From Clostridia bacterium (GTDB lineage: Bacteria > Bacillota > Clostridia > Christensenellales > Borkfalkiaceae): 27,288 nt of DNA. Location: NCBI GenBank assembly GCA_900767815.1, contig CAAGAM010000024.1, positions 1 through 27,288 on the forward strand, given 5' to 3'. Within the stretch, counting starts at the first letter, position 1, and every line of letters starts with the position of its first letter. The position numbers were made by a program, and so were the translations under genes. The notes under the pieces are model-generated. The model made no database searches. It was not told where the DNA came from and was given only the letters and a program-made list of their open reading frames with translations. Below are positions 1-8,035 of this stretch, one piece after another.

Positions 1-49
1 CTACGCCTGAAAATTTGCGGGAACATTGATAAATAAATATATAGGGCAA

Positions 50-155
50 CCTTGAAGCCGTATTTTTTAATGATTTATGGTGAAGACAACCGAAGTCGTA
101 TACAAATACGTCGAGGGTGGATTTGCCGTAAAGCATAAAAAAGACGGTTTCAAGG
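50..155. repeat. Long imperfect inverted repeat downstream of rsmA
   Basis: The left arm starting at 50 (CCTTGAAGCCGT, then A and T6) matches the reverse complement of the right arm ending at 155 (CCTTGAAACCGT, then C and T6). One mismatch falls in the outer 12 bp, and a looser match continues inward to a centre near 100-108 (GTATACAAATAC). It lies 7 bp past the rsmA stop on the minus strand. It may be a large terminator-like hairpin or a degenerate mobile repeat. A minus-strand frame open from 139 to the window edge has no ribosome binding site and no recognisable protein. Confidence 0.6.
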
Positions 156-161
156 CGAGTT

Positions 162-1010
162 TTATTGGGGTTTTAATTGGCTACCTTTTTGTTTCAACAT
201 GCGGGAAAGCTCGACGAAATCTTCCGTGGAAAGCGTTTCGCCGCGAACAAGACAGTCGCCTTTAACGGCAACGACGATTTCTTCGGCTTCGCTTCTCGGA
301 ATTTTAAACGATTGCATGAGATTGTTGACGAGTGTTTTTCGTCTGCTCGCAAAACCGCATCTCACCGCCGCTCTGTAAACTTTTAAGTCTACGTCGCCGT
401 ATTTATCCCTATCCATCGTGATTTTAACCACGGCAGAATCGACGTTGGGCGCGGGATAAAACATCGCCCTCGGGATTCTCATGAGCTTTTCGGCATTTCC
501 CGCAACGTCTATGCCCGCGGTAATCGCGCCGTAAGCTTCCGTCCCCGCTTTTGCGGTCAGCCTGTCCGCGACTTCTTCCTGAACGGTCACCGTTATGCTC
601 TTTACCTTCGAAGATTCCTCTACGAACTTCATCAGAATGGGCGTCGTGATATAATACGGAAGATTTGCCACGAGCGAAAACTCTCCGCCGCACATTTCTT
701 CTATCTCTTCCGTTTTCATCTTCATTACGTCTTTGAAAATTATCTCAACGTTTTCATATCCCGCAAGGCTTTCCTCTAAAACGGGTTTTAAGTTTCTGTC
801 GATTTCAAAACCTATAACTCGTTTTGCTCTTTTAGCTATCGCCGCGGTGAGCGTTCCGCCGCCGCAACCGATTTCGACTACGGTATCCCCGCTCGTTATC
901 CCCGCTTTTTCGACTATGCTGTCCAAAAGATTATTATCGGTGAGGAAATTCTGCCCGAATCTCTTATTGAAGCGGAAATTGTTTTTTACAAGTATTTCTT
1001 TTAAACTCAT
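162..1010 (-). CDS. rsmA: 16S rRNA dimethyladenosine transferase RsmA (KsgA)
   Basis: This SAM-dependent methyltransferase dimethylates two adjacent adenosines in the terminal hairpin of 16S rRNA late in 30S assembly. The 282-residue length is normal for the family. Visible are the N-terminal FGQNFLTD segment, the SAM-binding loop VVEIGCGGGTLT (about residues 44-55), an acidic end of strand 2 (GFEID), and the catalytic NLPYYITTP motif (about 116-124). The C-terminal helical domain follows (FASRRKTLVNNL). Its ATG shares one base with the TGA of the radical SAM gene (TGATG), so translation is probably coupled. It is the last gene of the metG operon, the usual Firmicutes position, although the rnmV gene that often precedes it is absent here. 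Confidence 0.96.
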   Translation of the reverse strand: MSLKEILVKNNFRFNKRFGQNFLTDNNLLDSIVEKAGITSGDTVVEIGCGGGTLTAAIAKRAKRVIGFEIDRNLKPVLEESLAGYENVEIIFKDVMKMKTEEIEEMCGGEFSLVANLPYYITTPILMKFVEESSKVKSITVTVQEEVADRLTAKAGTEAYGAITAGIDVAGNAEKLMRIPRAMFYPAPNVDSAVVKITMDRDKYGDVDLKVYRAAVRCGFASRRKTLVNNLMQSFKIPRSEAEEIVVAVKGDCLVRGETLSTEDFVELSRMLKQKGSQLKPQ

Positions 1011-1603
1011 CAGCTTTCTTTTATATATTCTCTGACCCTGAGCGGAATACCCGCTTTATCGGCTATCTCTCTGCATTTTTCGACGTCTTTTTCTCCGATT
1101 ATATCGACAACCGAAAAGGTAACGTAAATTCCGCGTTCTTTGCATTCTTTAGCAAAATTTATAAGCTCGGGATACGCGTCTTCGCCGAAGAGCGGACGGC
1201 ATACGTCGAAATACTTCTCGGCATTGCATTCGTTAAGGCTTACGTTGACTTTATCGACCGCCTCTTTAAGTTCCTCCGTGATATCTCTGCCGTTTATAAG
1301 ATTACCCTGTCCGTTTGTGTCGAGCCGAACGAGATATCCGCGTTTTTTAAGCTCCTTGCCTATTTCGTGAAGCTCCTTAAAGCGGAACGTAGGCTCGCCG
1401 AAACCGCAAAAAACCACCTCGTCGAAATCCCTTTCGGGGATTGCGGCAAGAACTTCTTCCGCAGTCGGCTCCTTTGAAAGCCACAGCTTATTGCCGAAAT
1501 AGGAATCCTTCCCGTTCCGCACGCAAAAGCTGCAATCGTTCGAACATCTGTTCGTAAGGTTGATATAAAGTTTTCCGTCAAGCTCGTAACAAATAGTATC
1601 CAT
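1010..1603 (-). CDS. TatD-linked radical SAM protein
   Basis: A 197-residue radical SAM protein with the cluster-binding motif CSNDCSFC (CxxxCxxC) at about residues 19-26, right after a short N-terminal strand (LYINLTNR). The segment FCGFGEPTFR matches the GGEP-like SAM-binding strand. The small size and the position immediately after a TatD gene match the family named TatD-linked radical SAM proteins, whose substrate is unknown. The start lies 2 bp past the TatD stop, with an AGGAT ribosome site inside the TatD 3' end. An activase-like or nucleic-acid-modifying role is possible, but nothing in the sequence decides it. Confidence 0.88.
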   Translation of the reverse strand: MDTICYELDGKLYINLTNRCSNDCSFCVRNGKDSYFGNKLWLSKEPTAEEVLAAIPERDFDEVVFCGFGEPTFRFKELHEIGKELKKRGYLVRLDTNGQGNLINGRDITEELKEAVDKVNVSLNECNAEKYFDVCRPLFGEDAYPELINFAKECKERGIYVTFSVVDIIGEKDVEKCREIADKAGIPLRVREYIKES

Positions 1604-1605
1604 GT

Positions 1606-2370
1606 TTATATCCTGTAAAACCTTTTGAAATTTGATTCGATTATTTTTTCCGTTTCGGTTTCGTCCAAGCCTTTTATTTCCGCAAGTTTTTTAGCTATAA
1701 GCGGAATTCTGCAAGGTTCGTTCACCTGCCCTCTGAACGGCTCGGGCGAAAGATACGGACAATCGGTTTCCGTAAGCAGTCTGTCCGTCGGAACGGCGCG
1801 TATCGTTTCCTCTTTTTTTGCGTTTTTGAAAGTTATAACGCCGCCGAAAGAGAAATATGCGCCCATATCGACGTATATTTTTGCGATTTCCGCGCTTTCG
1901 CCGAAACAATGAAGCAAAAATCCGTTCTTTAAAAGCTCTTTTCTTTCCTTTAAAAATTCAAGCGTTTTTTTAGTTGCGTCGCGGGAATGTATCACGACGG
2001 GAAGAGACAGCTCGAAAGCAAGTTCGAGCTGCTTTTCAAACGCGTGAATCTGCTCCTCTTCCGTCGATTTCATCCAATAAAAATCAAAACCGATTTCGCC
2101 TATTCCGACGCATTTTTTTCGCTTTGCGAACTCTTTAAGCCCGATATACGCTTCGTCGTCGAGAGTTTTAGCCTCGTCGGGGTGAACGCCCGCCGTGAAA
2201 TACATATCGTCGTATTTCTCCGCTAAAATCGCGGATTTTTCGGTGGAAAGCATGTCCGCGCCCGCGTTTACGACCGCGCCTACCCCCGCTTCCCGATAAC
2301 GATTTATAACCGCCGCTATATCATCGCCGTATTTTTCGTCGGTTAAATGAGCGTGAGAATCTACAAACAT
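1606..2370 (-). CDS. TatD family metal-dependent hydrolase / DNase
   Basis: A 254-residue TIM-barrel amidohydrolase-fold nuclease. The metal ligands of the family are visible: HAH in FVDSHAHL near the N-terminus, the Glu of GIGEIGFDFYW, VIHSRDA, LLHCFGES, and Asp in TETDCPYLSPEP. TatD proteins are 3'-5' DNA/RNA exonucleases or deoxyribonucleases, and some act on D-aminoacyl substrates. I chose the ATG at 2370 because the barrel begins directly there. The longer open frame (to 2478) only covers the metG 3' end in another frame. The start ATG shares one base with the metG TAA (TAATG), so the two are translationally coupled. It corresponds in position to B. subtilis yabD. Confidence 0.94.
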   Translation of the reverse strand: MFVDSHAHLTDEKYGDDIAAVINRYREAGVGAVVNAGADMLSTEKSAILAEKYDDMYFTAGVHPDEAKTLDDEAYIGLKEFAKRKKCVGIGEIGFDFYWMKSTEEEQIHAFEKQLELAFELSLPVVIHSRDATKKTLEFLKERKELLKNGFLLHCFGESAEIAKIYVDMGAYFSFGGVITFKNAKKEETIRAVPTDRLLTETDCPYLSPEPFRGQVNEPCRIPLIAKKLAEIKGLDETETEKIIESNFKRFYRI

Positions 2371-4304
2371 TATCTCACCGTCGCCCCGTCCGGAATATCG
2401 CCGTTTTCGGGCGAAACGATTGAGAGTTTTCCGTCTTTTTCGGCGCAAAGAATCATTCCGCGGCTTTCCACTCCGCAAAGCTTTGCGGGCTTTAAGTTGT
2501 AAACGATTACGACCTTTTTGCCGACGAGTTCTTCGGGCTTATACCACTCCGAAATTCCGCTTGCGACAATCCTCGTTTCGTCGCCGACTTTAAGAGTGAG
2601 TTTAAGCAGTTTTTTAGATTTTTCTATCTTTTCGCACGCCGTGACGAGCGCGGTTTTAAACTGAATTTTAGCGAAGTCCTCAATGCCGATTTCGGGCATT
2701 TTTTCTTCTTCCGGCTCCTCTTTTACTATATATTTATTCCTGATTTCTTCGGTTTTTTTCTCGACTTCCGCAGGATCGAGCCTTGCGAACACGACTTCGG
2801 CGTTTTCCGAAACCCTGTTGCCGTCGGGATAAAGCCCGAATTTATCGAGATCGGAGAATTTTCTCTCTTCGCAATTTATCTGCGAGAGAATCCTCGCCGA
2901 GGTTTCCGGCATAAACGGCGAAAGCATCGAAGCGGACATTGCGATAATTTCGGTGAGGTTATAAAGCACTTCTTTGAGCCTCGGAAGCTTAGCTTCGTCC
3001 TTGGCAAGTACCCACGGCGCGGTTTCGTCCACGTACTTATTAGCGCGCCTTAAAAGCGAAAATACCGTATCTATCGCGTCCGCGATGCGGAATTCGTCCA
3101 TAAACGCTGAAATTTTGGCATACGTCGACGTAGCCATTGCTTTAAGCTCGTCGTCCAAAGGCTCCGAAACCCCGCTTCTTTCAACGACTCCGCCGAAATA
3201 TTTCTCGCTCATCGCGATAGTTCTTTTGACGAGATTTCCGTAAACGTTGGCAAGCTCGCTGTTCACCTTGTCGGTGATGAGTTGCCAGCTTATAAGCCCG
3301 TCGTTATCGAACGGCATATTGTCGAGAACGTAATATCTCACCGCGTCTACGCCGTAAACGGAAACGAGGTCGTCGGCATACAAAACGTTGCCCTTCGATT
3401 TCGACATTTTCCCGCCGTCCTGCAAAAGCCACGGATGCCCGAATACCTTTTCGGGAAGCGGAAGACCTAACGCCATAAGGAAAATAGGCCAATAAATGGT
3501 ATGGAATCTTATTATGTCCTTTCCGATTATATGCACGTTGCACGGCCAACATTCGCCGAAAAGTTCGGAATTGTTCCCGTCCGCGTCATAGCCTATGCCC
3601 GTTATATAATTCGTGAGCGCGTCGAGCCAGACGTAAACGACGTGATTCGGGTCGAAATCGACGGGAATACCCCATTTAAAAGACGTTCTCGAAACGCAGA
3701 GATCCTGAAGCCCCGGGAGAAGGAAATTGTTCATCATTTCGTTTCTGCGGGAAACGGGATAAATAAAATCCGGATGAGCGTTTATATAATCGATAAGCTT
3801 AGGAGCATATTTGCTCATCTTAAAGAAGTATGCCTCTTCTTTGGCTTTTTTTACTTCTCTGCCGCAATCGGGGCATTTGCCGCCGACAAGCTGACTGTCC
3901 GTCCAGAACGACTCGCAAGGCGTACAGTACCACCCCTCGTAAGCTCCTTTGTAAATATCGCCCTGCTCGTAAAACTTCTTGAAAATTTTGCGAACCTGCT
4001 CCTCGTGGTAACTATCGGTTGTTCTGATGAATTTATCGTAATCTACGTTTACGCATTTCCATACGGCTTTGATTTCGTCGGACACCATATCGACGTATTC
4101 CTTCGGCGTTTTGCCGAAAGCTTTTGCTTTTTCCTCGATCTTCTGCCCGTGTTCGTCCGTTCCCGTCTGGAAAAATACGTCGTAGCCTTGTTTTTTCTTG
4201 AAACGCGCGATACTGTCTGCCAAAATCGCCTCGTAAGTGTTGCCGATATGCGGCTTCGACGAAGTGTAGGCGATCGCCGTTGTAATATAGTATTTGTCTT
4301 TCAT
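2370..4304 (-). CDS. metG: Methionyl-tRNA synthetase
   Basis: Class I aminoacyl-tRNA synthetase that charges tRNA-Met, 644 residues. The HIGH-like signature is KPHIGN (17-22) and the KMSKSKGN loop is at 299-306. A single zinc knuckle has four cysteines (C127, C130, C144, C147), as in Firmicutes and other one-knuckle enzymes. The C-terminal part (about 540-644, starting near IGIEDFAKIQF) is the EMAPII/Trbp111-like tRNA-binding OB fold that mediates dimerisation. It is the first gene of the operon. The 97-bp upstream gap is too short for a T-box leader, and I see none. Confidence 0.97.
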   Translation of the reverse strand: MKDKYYITTAIAYTSSKPHIGNTYEAILADSIARFKKKQGYDVFFQTGTDEHGQKIEEKAKAFGKTPKEYVDMVSDEIKAVWKCVNVDYDKFIRTTDSYHEEQVRKIFKKFYEQGDIYKGAYEGWYCTPCESFWTDSQLVGGKCPDCGREVKKAKEEAYFFKMSKYAPKLIDYINAHPDFIYPVSRRNEMMNNFLLPGLQDLCVSRTSFKWGIPVDFDPNHVVYVWLDALTNYITGIGYDADGNNSELFGECWPCNVHIIGKDIIRFHTIYWPIFLMALGLPLPEKVFGHPWLLQDGGKMSKSKGNVLYADDLVSVYGVDAVRYYVLDNMPFDNDGLISWQLITDKVNSELANVYGNLVKRTIAMSEKYFGGVVERSGVSEPLDDELKAMATSTYAKISAFMDEFRIADAIDTVFSLLRRANKYVDETAPWVLAKDEAKLPRLKEVLYNLTEIIAMSASMLSPFMPETSARILSQINCEERKFSDLDKFGLYPDGNRVSENAEVVFARLDPAEVEKKTEEIRNKYIVKEEPEEEKMPEIGIEDFAKIQFKTALVTACEKIEKSKKLLKLTLKVGDETRIVASGISEWYKPEELVGKKVVIVYNLKPAKLCGVESRGMILCAEKDGKLSIVSPENGDIPDGATVR

Positions 4305-4338
4305 GTCGTCCGACCTCTTTGTTCTTTCGTTTATATAT

Positions 4339-4367
4339 ATTATAATCTAAAATCAAAAAAAAGTAAA
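4339..4367 (-). promoter_or_regulatory. metG operon promoter with symmetric -10
   Basis: On the minus strand TTTACT (4367-4362) is followed after 17 bp by TATAAT (4344-4339), giving a leader of about 28 nt with AGAGG before the metG ATG. The -10 lies in the palindrome ATTATAAT (4339-4346), so TATAAT can also be read rightward toward spmA, although no good plus-strand -35 accompanies it. Confidence 0.65.
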
Positions 4368-4401
4368 ACATAAAAGAGCGTTTTTTATCATAACTTGTAG
4401 C

Positions 4402-4959
4402 ATGAACGTAATTTTCACCTTTATTTTTATATCGGCGCTGATTGTATTTGCGGTTTTTTCGCCCGACAAAGCGCTTGCGACAATGACGAGCGGCGGGCAA
4501 AAGGCGGTTACGCTGTCGATGAGCCTGCTGGTAATTTACTCCGTGTGGTCGGGAATTTTACAGGTTGCGGAAGATAGCGGAGCCGTAAACAAACTTTCGA
4601 AACTCCTCCGACCTCTGATAAATAAACTGTTTAAAAATCCGCCCGAAGACGAAGCCGAAGACATTTCGGTCAATATTTCGGCAAATCTTTTGGGGCTTGG
4701 CGGAGTTGCAACCCCCGCGGGGATTTCCGCAACGACAAAACTAACCGCAAGGGGCAATCACGACGGCGCGACTACGCTTTTCGTCCTCGCTTCCACAAGC
4801 ATACAGTTGATCCCGACAACCGTAATAACTCTGCGTCAATCCTTTTCGTCCGCCTCGCCCGCGGCGATTTTCATTCCGTCCTTCCTCTCGTCTCTTCTAT
4901 GCACCGCAACGGGCTTGACGCTATGTTTTATTTTCACCCACCGCAAAAAGAAACGGTAA
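4402..4959 (+). CDS. spmA: Spore maturation protein A
   Basis: A 185-residue membrane protein of the nucleoside-recognition (Gate) domain family. It has hydrophobic segments at residues 3-20, 35-52 and 105-180, and the family-typical stretch ANLLGLGGVATPAG. In Bacillus, SpmA and SpmB are required for proper spore core dehydration; the transported substrate is not settled. This ATG is the first possible start because an in-frame TAG lies 4 bp upstream. No clear Shine-Dalgarno is visible. A weak SigE-like pair (CATAAAA about 4369-4375, CATAACTT 4389-4396) might explain sporulation control, but this is only suggestive. spmB follows after one base. Confidence 0.93.
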   Translation: MNVIFTFIFISALIVFAVFSPDKALATMTSGGQKAVTLSMSLLVIYSVWSGILQVAEDSGAVNKLSKLLRPLINKLFKNPPEDEAEDISVNISANLLGLGGVATPAGISATTKLTARGNHDGATTLFVLASTSIQLIPTTVITLRQSFSSASPAAIFIPSFLSSLLCTATGLTLCFIFTHRKKKR

Positions 4960-4960
4960 A

Positions 4961-5482
4961 ATGAAATATTTATCTCTTGTTATACCTGTAATTTTAATAA
5001 TTTTGCTTGTTTATGCGAGCGCGAAAAAGGTTAAAGTTTACGATAGTTTTGCCGTCGGCGCGGGAAAAGGTCTTTCAACCGTATTTTCGGTTTTCCCTTA
5101 TCTTGTAACAATTTTCATTATGACCGAGCTTTTTCGGGAAAGCGGACTTTCGGATAAACTGACGGGGCTGTTATCGCCGCTTTTTAAGGCGTTGGGGATA
5201 CCCGCGGAGATTGCTCCGCTCGTAATTTTAAAACCCTTTTCGGGTGGCGGAAGCCTGGCGCTTTTATCCGAAATTTATCAAAGTTACGGCGTTGACAGTT
5301 ACGTTTCGTTATGCGCTTCGGCTGTTTACGGAAGCTCGGAAACCACTTTCTACATCTCCGCCGTTTATTACTCGAAATCAAAAGAAAAAAGGCTGATAAA
5401 ACCGATTTTAATCTCGCTTATATCAACCTTTATTTCAATAATTTTCGCCTGTTTCATATGCAGATTTGTTCATATTAACTAA
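4961..5482 (+). CDS. spmB: Spore maturation protein B
   Basis: A 173-residue partner of SpmA with the same nucleoside-recognition fold. Hydrophobic helices lie at about residues 4-20, 38-60, 80-100 and 145-170. The conserved patch LKPFSGGGSLALL followed by YGSSETTFY is typical of SpmB. The gene starts one base after the spmA stop (TAAAATG), so the two are surely co-expressed. Its last 8 bp overlap the 3' end of the phosphopantetheinyl transferase gene on the other strand, leaving no room for a terminator between the convergent genes. Confidence 0.93.
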   Translation: MKYLSLVIPVILIILLVYASAKKVKVYDSFAVGAGKGLSTVFSVFPYLVTIFIMTELFRESGLSDKLTGLLSPLFKALGIPAEIAPLVILKPFSGGGSLALLSEIYQSYGVDSYVSLCASAVYGSSETTFYISAVYYSKSKEKRLIKPILISLISTFISIIFACFICRFVHIN

Positions 5483-6107
5483 ACGACCGCACAGGATGAA
5501 ACCGCTTCGGTATTCCCCCGACGACTTTGTAAAAAGAGATATCGCAAGGAACATCGCACGTTGCGGACATTATGAATCCGTCAAAAACAAAAGAGCGGAT
5601 TTTATCGCCTTCCGCGGAAATTTTTTTCGGCGAAAAAATCTGTTGTTCCCGTGTTTTGAAAACGCTTTCTTTCCTCGTCCAGACCGTTAAAGCCGATTCG
5701 GCGTTTTTAACTTCCTCACACCCTATCGCCTTTAAAAACGACGGAAGAAAATTTGCGTCTTCGCATTTTTTGTGGAATTTATCGATATTTTCGATATCTA
5801 TTCCGCACGGTTTATCCGAAACGATAACGGCGGACGCACCGAAAGTGTGGGAAAGCGAAAAACAAAATTTATCGCCGATCCACTTCCCGCACGGAAGCTT
5901 TTTATATATAACTTCGTCGGGCTTATAACCGTAAGCATGTTCGGCGGCGATTTCGAGGAGCTTCCACACTTCCGTTTTTTCCGTTTTAACCTTCTCGCTC
6001 AGAACCGCTTCGATCTCATCTTTCCGTTCTTTGCAACGAATTGCGATATCGCCCGGCTTTTCCGTGAGAACGTATATATTCGCTTTAACTTCGGAATTTC
6101 GAATCAT
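5475..6107 (-). CDS. 4'-phosphopantetheinyl transferase, Sfp/AcpT superfamily
   Basis: A 210-residue enzyme that would move the phosphopantetheine arm of CoA to a serine of a carrier protein. The superfamily motifs are present: FSLSHTFG (P1), the metal-binding CGIDIENID (P2, Asp and Glu), and WTRKESVFK (P3, WxxKExxxK). The N-terminal half is short and poorly conserved. No NRPS, PKS or acyl carrier gene is near, so the carrier partner cannot be inferred from context. A likely ribosome site AAAAGG lies 8 nt before the ATG. The gene is monocistronic and convergent with spmB, overlapping it by 8 bp. Confidence 0.88.
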   Translation of the reverse strand: MIRNSEVKANIYVLTEKPGDIAIRCKERKDEIEAVLSEKVKTEKTEVWKLLEIAAEHAYGYKPDEVIYKKLPCGKWIGDKFCFSLSHTFGASAVIVSDKPCGIDIENIDKFHKKCEDANFLPSFLKAIGCEEVKNAESALTVWTRKESVFKTREQQIFSPKKISAEGDKIRSFVFDGFIMSATCDVPCDISFYKVVGGIPKRFHPVRSFS

Positions 6108-6191
6108 TTGAATGTGCCTTTTTTAAAGATTTTTTCCTTTATAATAAAGTATCATATTTTAATAAAAAAAACAATTATATTTCGATATCGA

Positions 6192-6220
6192 TTGACTTTT
6201 AAATAATTATCATGTATAAT
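6192..6220 (+). promoter_or_regulatory. Promoter for a leaderless mRNA
   Basis: TTGACT (6192-6197), a 17-bp spacer, then TATAAT (6215-6220). The expected transcription start, 6-7 bp downstream, coincides with the ATG at 6227. The earlier ATG at 6212 lies inside the -10 region and cannot be on this transcript. Confidence 0.75.
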
Positions 6221-6226
6221 CTGCTC

Positions 6227-6736
6227 ATGAAAAAATTAAACAAAAAAATAACGATTACTCTTATCATTGCAATCATATCCGCCATCCTTTTCGTCGGCGG
6301 AATCCCCATGATTATAATGGGCGCGGGGAAAAATACTTTCGTCATGGTTACGGGTATAATCTTCACGGCGTTAGATTTTTATGCCTGCCCCGTGCTTTTT
6401 TCGTGTTACGGCTCGCTTTTATCGCTGAAAAACACCGCAAAAGCCGTTAACGACGAACATATTTACGATATCGAACAAATCGCCGTTCAGACCGGGAAAA
6501 ACGCCGACATCGTTAAAGCCGACATACTTAAATGCCTTGAAAAAGGTTATATAACGGGTCTTTTGTTCGACGGCGAAAAGCTGACGTTTAATCAGAACAA
6601 AAAAGCAGACAGAACGCTTCTTAAAGGTATTTGCCCGAATTGCGGCGCGCCCGTTAAATATTACTCGGACGAAACGCCCGTTTGCCCCTACTGCGGCACA
6701 CCCCTTAATCCCGTCGAACATAATAACGGTAAATGA
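6227..6736 (+). CDS. Two-TM membrane protein with C-terminal zinc ribbon, unknown function
   Basis: I do not recognise a named family. The 169-residue product has two hydrophobic segments (about 9-30 and 35-58 from the ATG at 6227), then a soluble middle part resembling a small winged-helix or PCI-like unit (IYDIEQIAVQTGKNADIVKADILKCL is the core, broken here only by my reading). It ends in a zinc ribbon CPNCG...CPYCG. This layout resembles small membrane-anchored zinc-ribbon proteins of Firmicutes. The start at 6227 is preferred over the in-frame ATG at 6212 because the promoter's -10 covers the latter. No Shine-Dalgarno is seen. The gene stands alone and ends at a strong terminator. Confidence 0.75.
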   Translation: MKKLNKKITITLIIAIISAILFVGGIPMIIMGAGKNTFVMVTGIIFTALDFYACPVLFSCYGSLLSLKNTAKAVNDEHIYDIEQIAVQTGKNADIVKADILKCLEKGYITGLLFDGEKLTFNQNKKADRTLLKGICPNCGAPVKYYSDETPVCPYCGTPLNPVEHNNGK

Positions 6737-6754
6737 TTCATAATTTCAATAAAT

Positions 6755-6803
6755 AAGCGAAACGCTACGCCCGATTTTCAAGGGACAAGCGTTTCGCTTT
6801 TTT
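6755..6803 (+). terminator. Rho-independent terminator
   Basis: A perfect 12-bp stem AAGCGAAACGCT (6755-6766) / AGCGTTTCGCTT (6788-6799) with a 21-nt loop, followed by a T tract. It ends the zinc-ribbon gene. On the minus strand it comes directly after the stop of the orphan frame at 6802. Confidence 0.85.
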
Positions 6804-6939
6804 ATTTGAATTCCATACTCATGTTTACGAAATTTTCGAACCGTTTTCTCTTTAGCGGCAAGCCGCTTCTTTCGATAAAAAACCGATCGACGGCATCGTC
6901 CGTGATATTCAAATTAAGACAAGCAATTTTATCGGGTAA
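6802..6939 (-). other. Orphan coding-like tail behind the EamA transporter gene
   Basis: After the EamA stop (6929-6931) the minus strand has an open frame of about 45 codons in the next frame, ending in TAA at 6802-6804. It has no ATG, GTG or TTG at its head. The peptide has normal composition (for example NITDDAVDRFFIERSG, then a basic stretch LKRKRF). The frame joins the transporter frame at an A6 run (6940-6945 on the minus strand). Its stop abuts the terminator, as a true gene end would. It may be a C-terminal tail lost by a one-base indel, a frameshift product, or a sequencing error. Confidence 0.4.
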
Positions 6940-7927
6940 TTTTTTCGTCTTTATCCTCTTTTATCGTGCTTTCACTGCTTCCGTTTGCAAGTTGTGCTTC
7001 TTTTTTCGGTTTCAGTCTGTTGCAAATCGCGACAAAATCGATCTCGTTTATAACAAGCGTGGACAGAATAAGCACGAAACCCGTTATGATATACGCATTC
7101 AGATTGTTGTAACCGAAAATAAACTCGAACAAAACGCTGAAAACGCCTTCAAAACACATTATAAGCGACGTTGTTGTCGGCGTTGTGTATTTCTGCCCGT
7201 GAAGCTGAGCAAATTGCGCGTATGCCGTAGCAAAAACGGCGAGATAAACTATTCTCCACCCGCATTCGAAATTAAACGAGAGTGAAGACGAATACTTCGG
7301 GAATTCTATAATCGCAGACGTTCCGAAACATAATACCGTCACAACCGACATCTCGACAATAAGAAGAAGGAAAGAATCGTCTTTATCGAACTGCGAGATA
7401 AAAATCATCTGAAGAGCGTAAAAAACTCCGCATAAAACAGTAAGCCCGTCGCCTAAAAGCTCGTTGGGAGCATTTTCGTTACGCCCGAAAAAAGCAATGA
7501 TAACGACGCCTGCAAGACAAACAAGAGCGGTGACGAAATTTTTGAATCCAACTTTCTTTTTGAAGAAAAAGTACATTATAAACGGAACAAACACGCAATA
7601 GGTTTCGGTTAAAAACGCATTTTTAGACGGCGTTGTGTAATTTAACGCAACCGTCTGAACGGCATACGCAAAAAACAGAATAACGCCTAAAATTATTCCG
7701 TGAATTAAAATCTTCTTATTGAACTCTTTAAAACGTTTTACGGAAAACGCCAGAAATATCACGCTTGCAATTAAAAATCTGCATGCTAAGATAAAAAAAG
7801 TGAAATGTCCGTCGCCGAAAGCACTAAGAGTGTCTTTTAAAACAACAAAAGAACTGCCCCATACGATCGTCGCGGATAAAATAAGAAGTTTTCCGATAAA
7901 TCCGTTTTTCTTTTCGGATTTTTCCAT
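6929..7927 (-). CDS. EamA/DMT-superfamily transporter
   Basis: A 332-residue inner-membrane carrier with two EamA repeats, ten predicted hydrophobic helices, and the typical first-helix signature ATIVWGSSFVVLK. Members export amino acids, nucleobases or other metabolites; the substrate cannot be told here. The second repeat includes YAQFAQLHGQKYTTPTTTSL, the usual EamA end motif (QxxxQkyt..t.aal). A ribosome site AAGGA lies 6 nt before the ATG. The final 27 residues are charged and low in complexity and may be frameshifted: an A6 run joins this frame to a further 45-codon open stretch ending at the terminator. Confidence 0.9.
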   Translation of the reverse strand: MEKSEKKNGFIGKLLILSATIVWGSSFVVLKDTLSAFGDGHFTFFILACRFLIASVIFLAFSVKRFKEFNKKILIHGIILGVILFFAYAVQTVALNYTTPSKNAFLTETYCVFVPFIMYFFFKKKVGFKNFVTALVCLAGVVIIAFFGRNENAPNELLGDGLTVLCGVFYALQMIFISQFDKDDSFLLLIVEMSVVTVLCFGTSAIIEFPKYSSSLSFNFECGWRIVYLAVFATAYAQFAQLHGQKYTTPTTTSLIMCFEGVFSVLFEFIFGYNNLNAYIITGFVLILSTLVINEIDFVAICNRLKPKKEAQLANGSSESTIKEDKDEKITR

Positions 7928-7987
7928 CTATATTCCTTCAGCCGCTAAAAGTCTTTTTGGCTAAAATTAAAAAATTCTACGAAAACA

Positions 7988-8012
7988 AGGCGAATAGCTG
8001 CGCTATTCGCCT
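7988..8012 (-). terminator. Terminator-like hairpin after rpmF
   Basis: A perfect 10-bp stem AGGCGAATAG (7988-7997) / CTATTCGCCT (8003-8012) with a 5-nt loop. On the minus strand it is followed by TGTTTTCG, a moderate T tract. It separates rpmF from the EamA transporter gene. Confidence 0.65.
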
Positions 8013-8035
8013 GAATAATCGATATTTAAAGTCGA

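Noticed and set aside
77..265. Plus-strand 62-codon frame at the left end
   Set aside because: Half is antisense to rsmA and half is the inverted repeat; no ribosome site.
3501..4373. Plus-strand 290-codon frame antisense to metG
   Set aside because: It is a shadow of the strongly conserved metG frame; the composition is unlike a real protein.
4305..4401. T-box or SAM riboswitch upstream of metG
   Set aside because: The gap is only 97 bp and the promoter leaves a 28-nt leader; no specifier stem or T-box motif.
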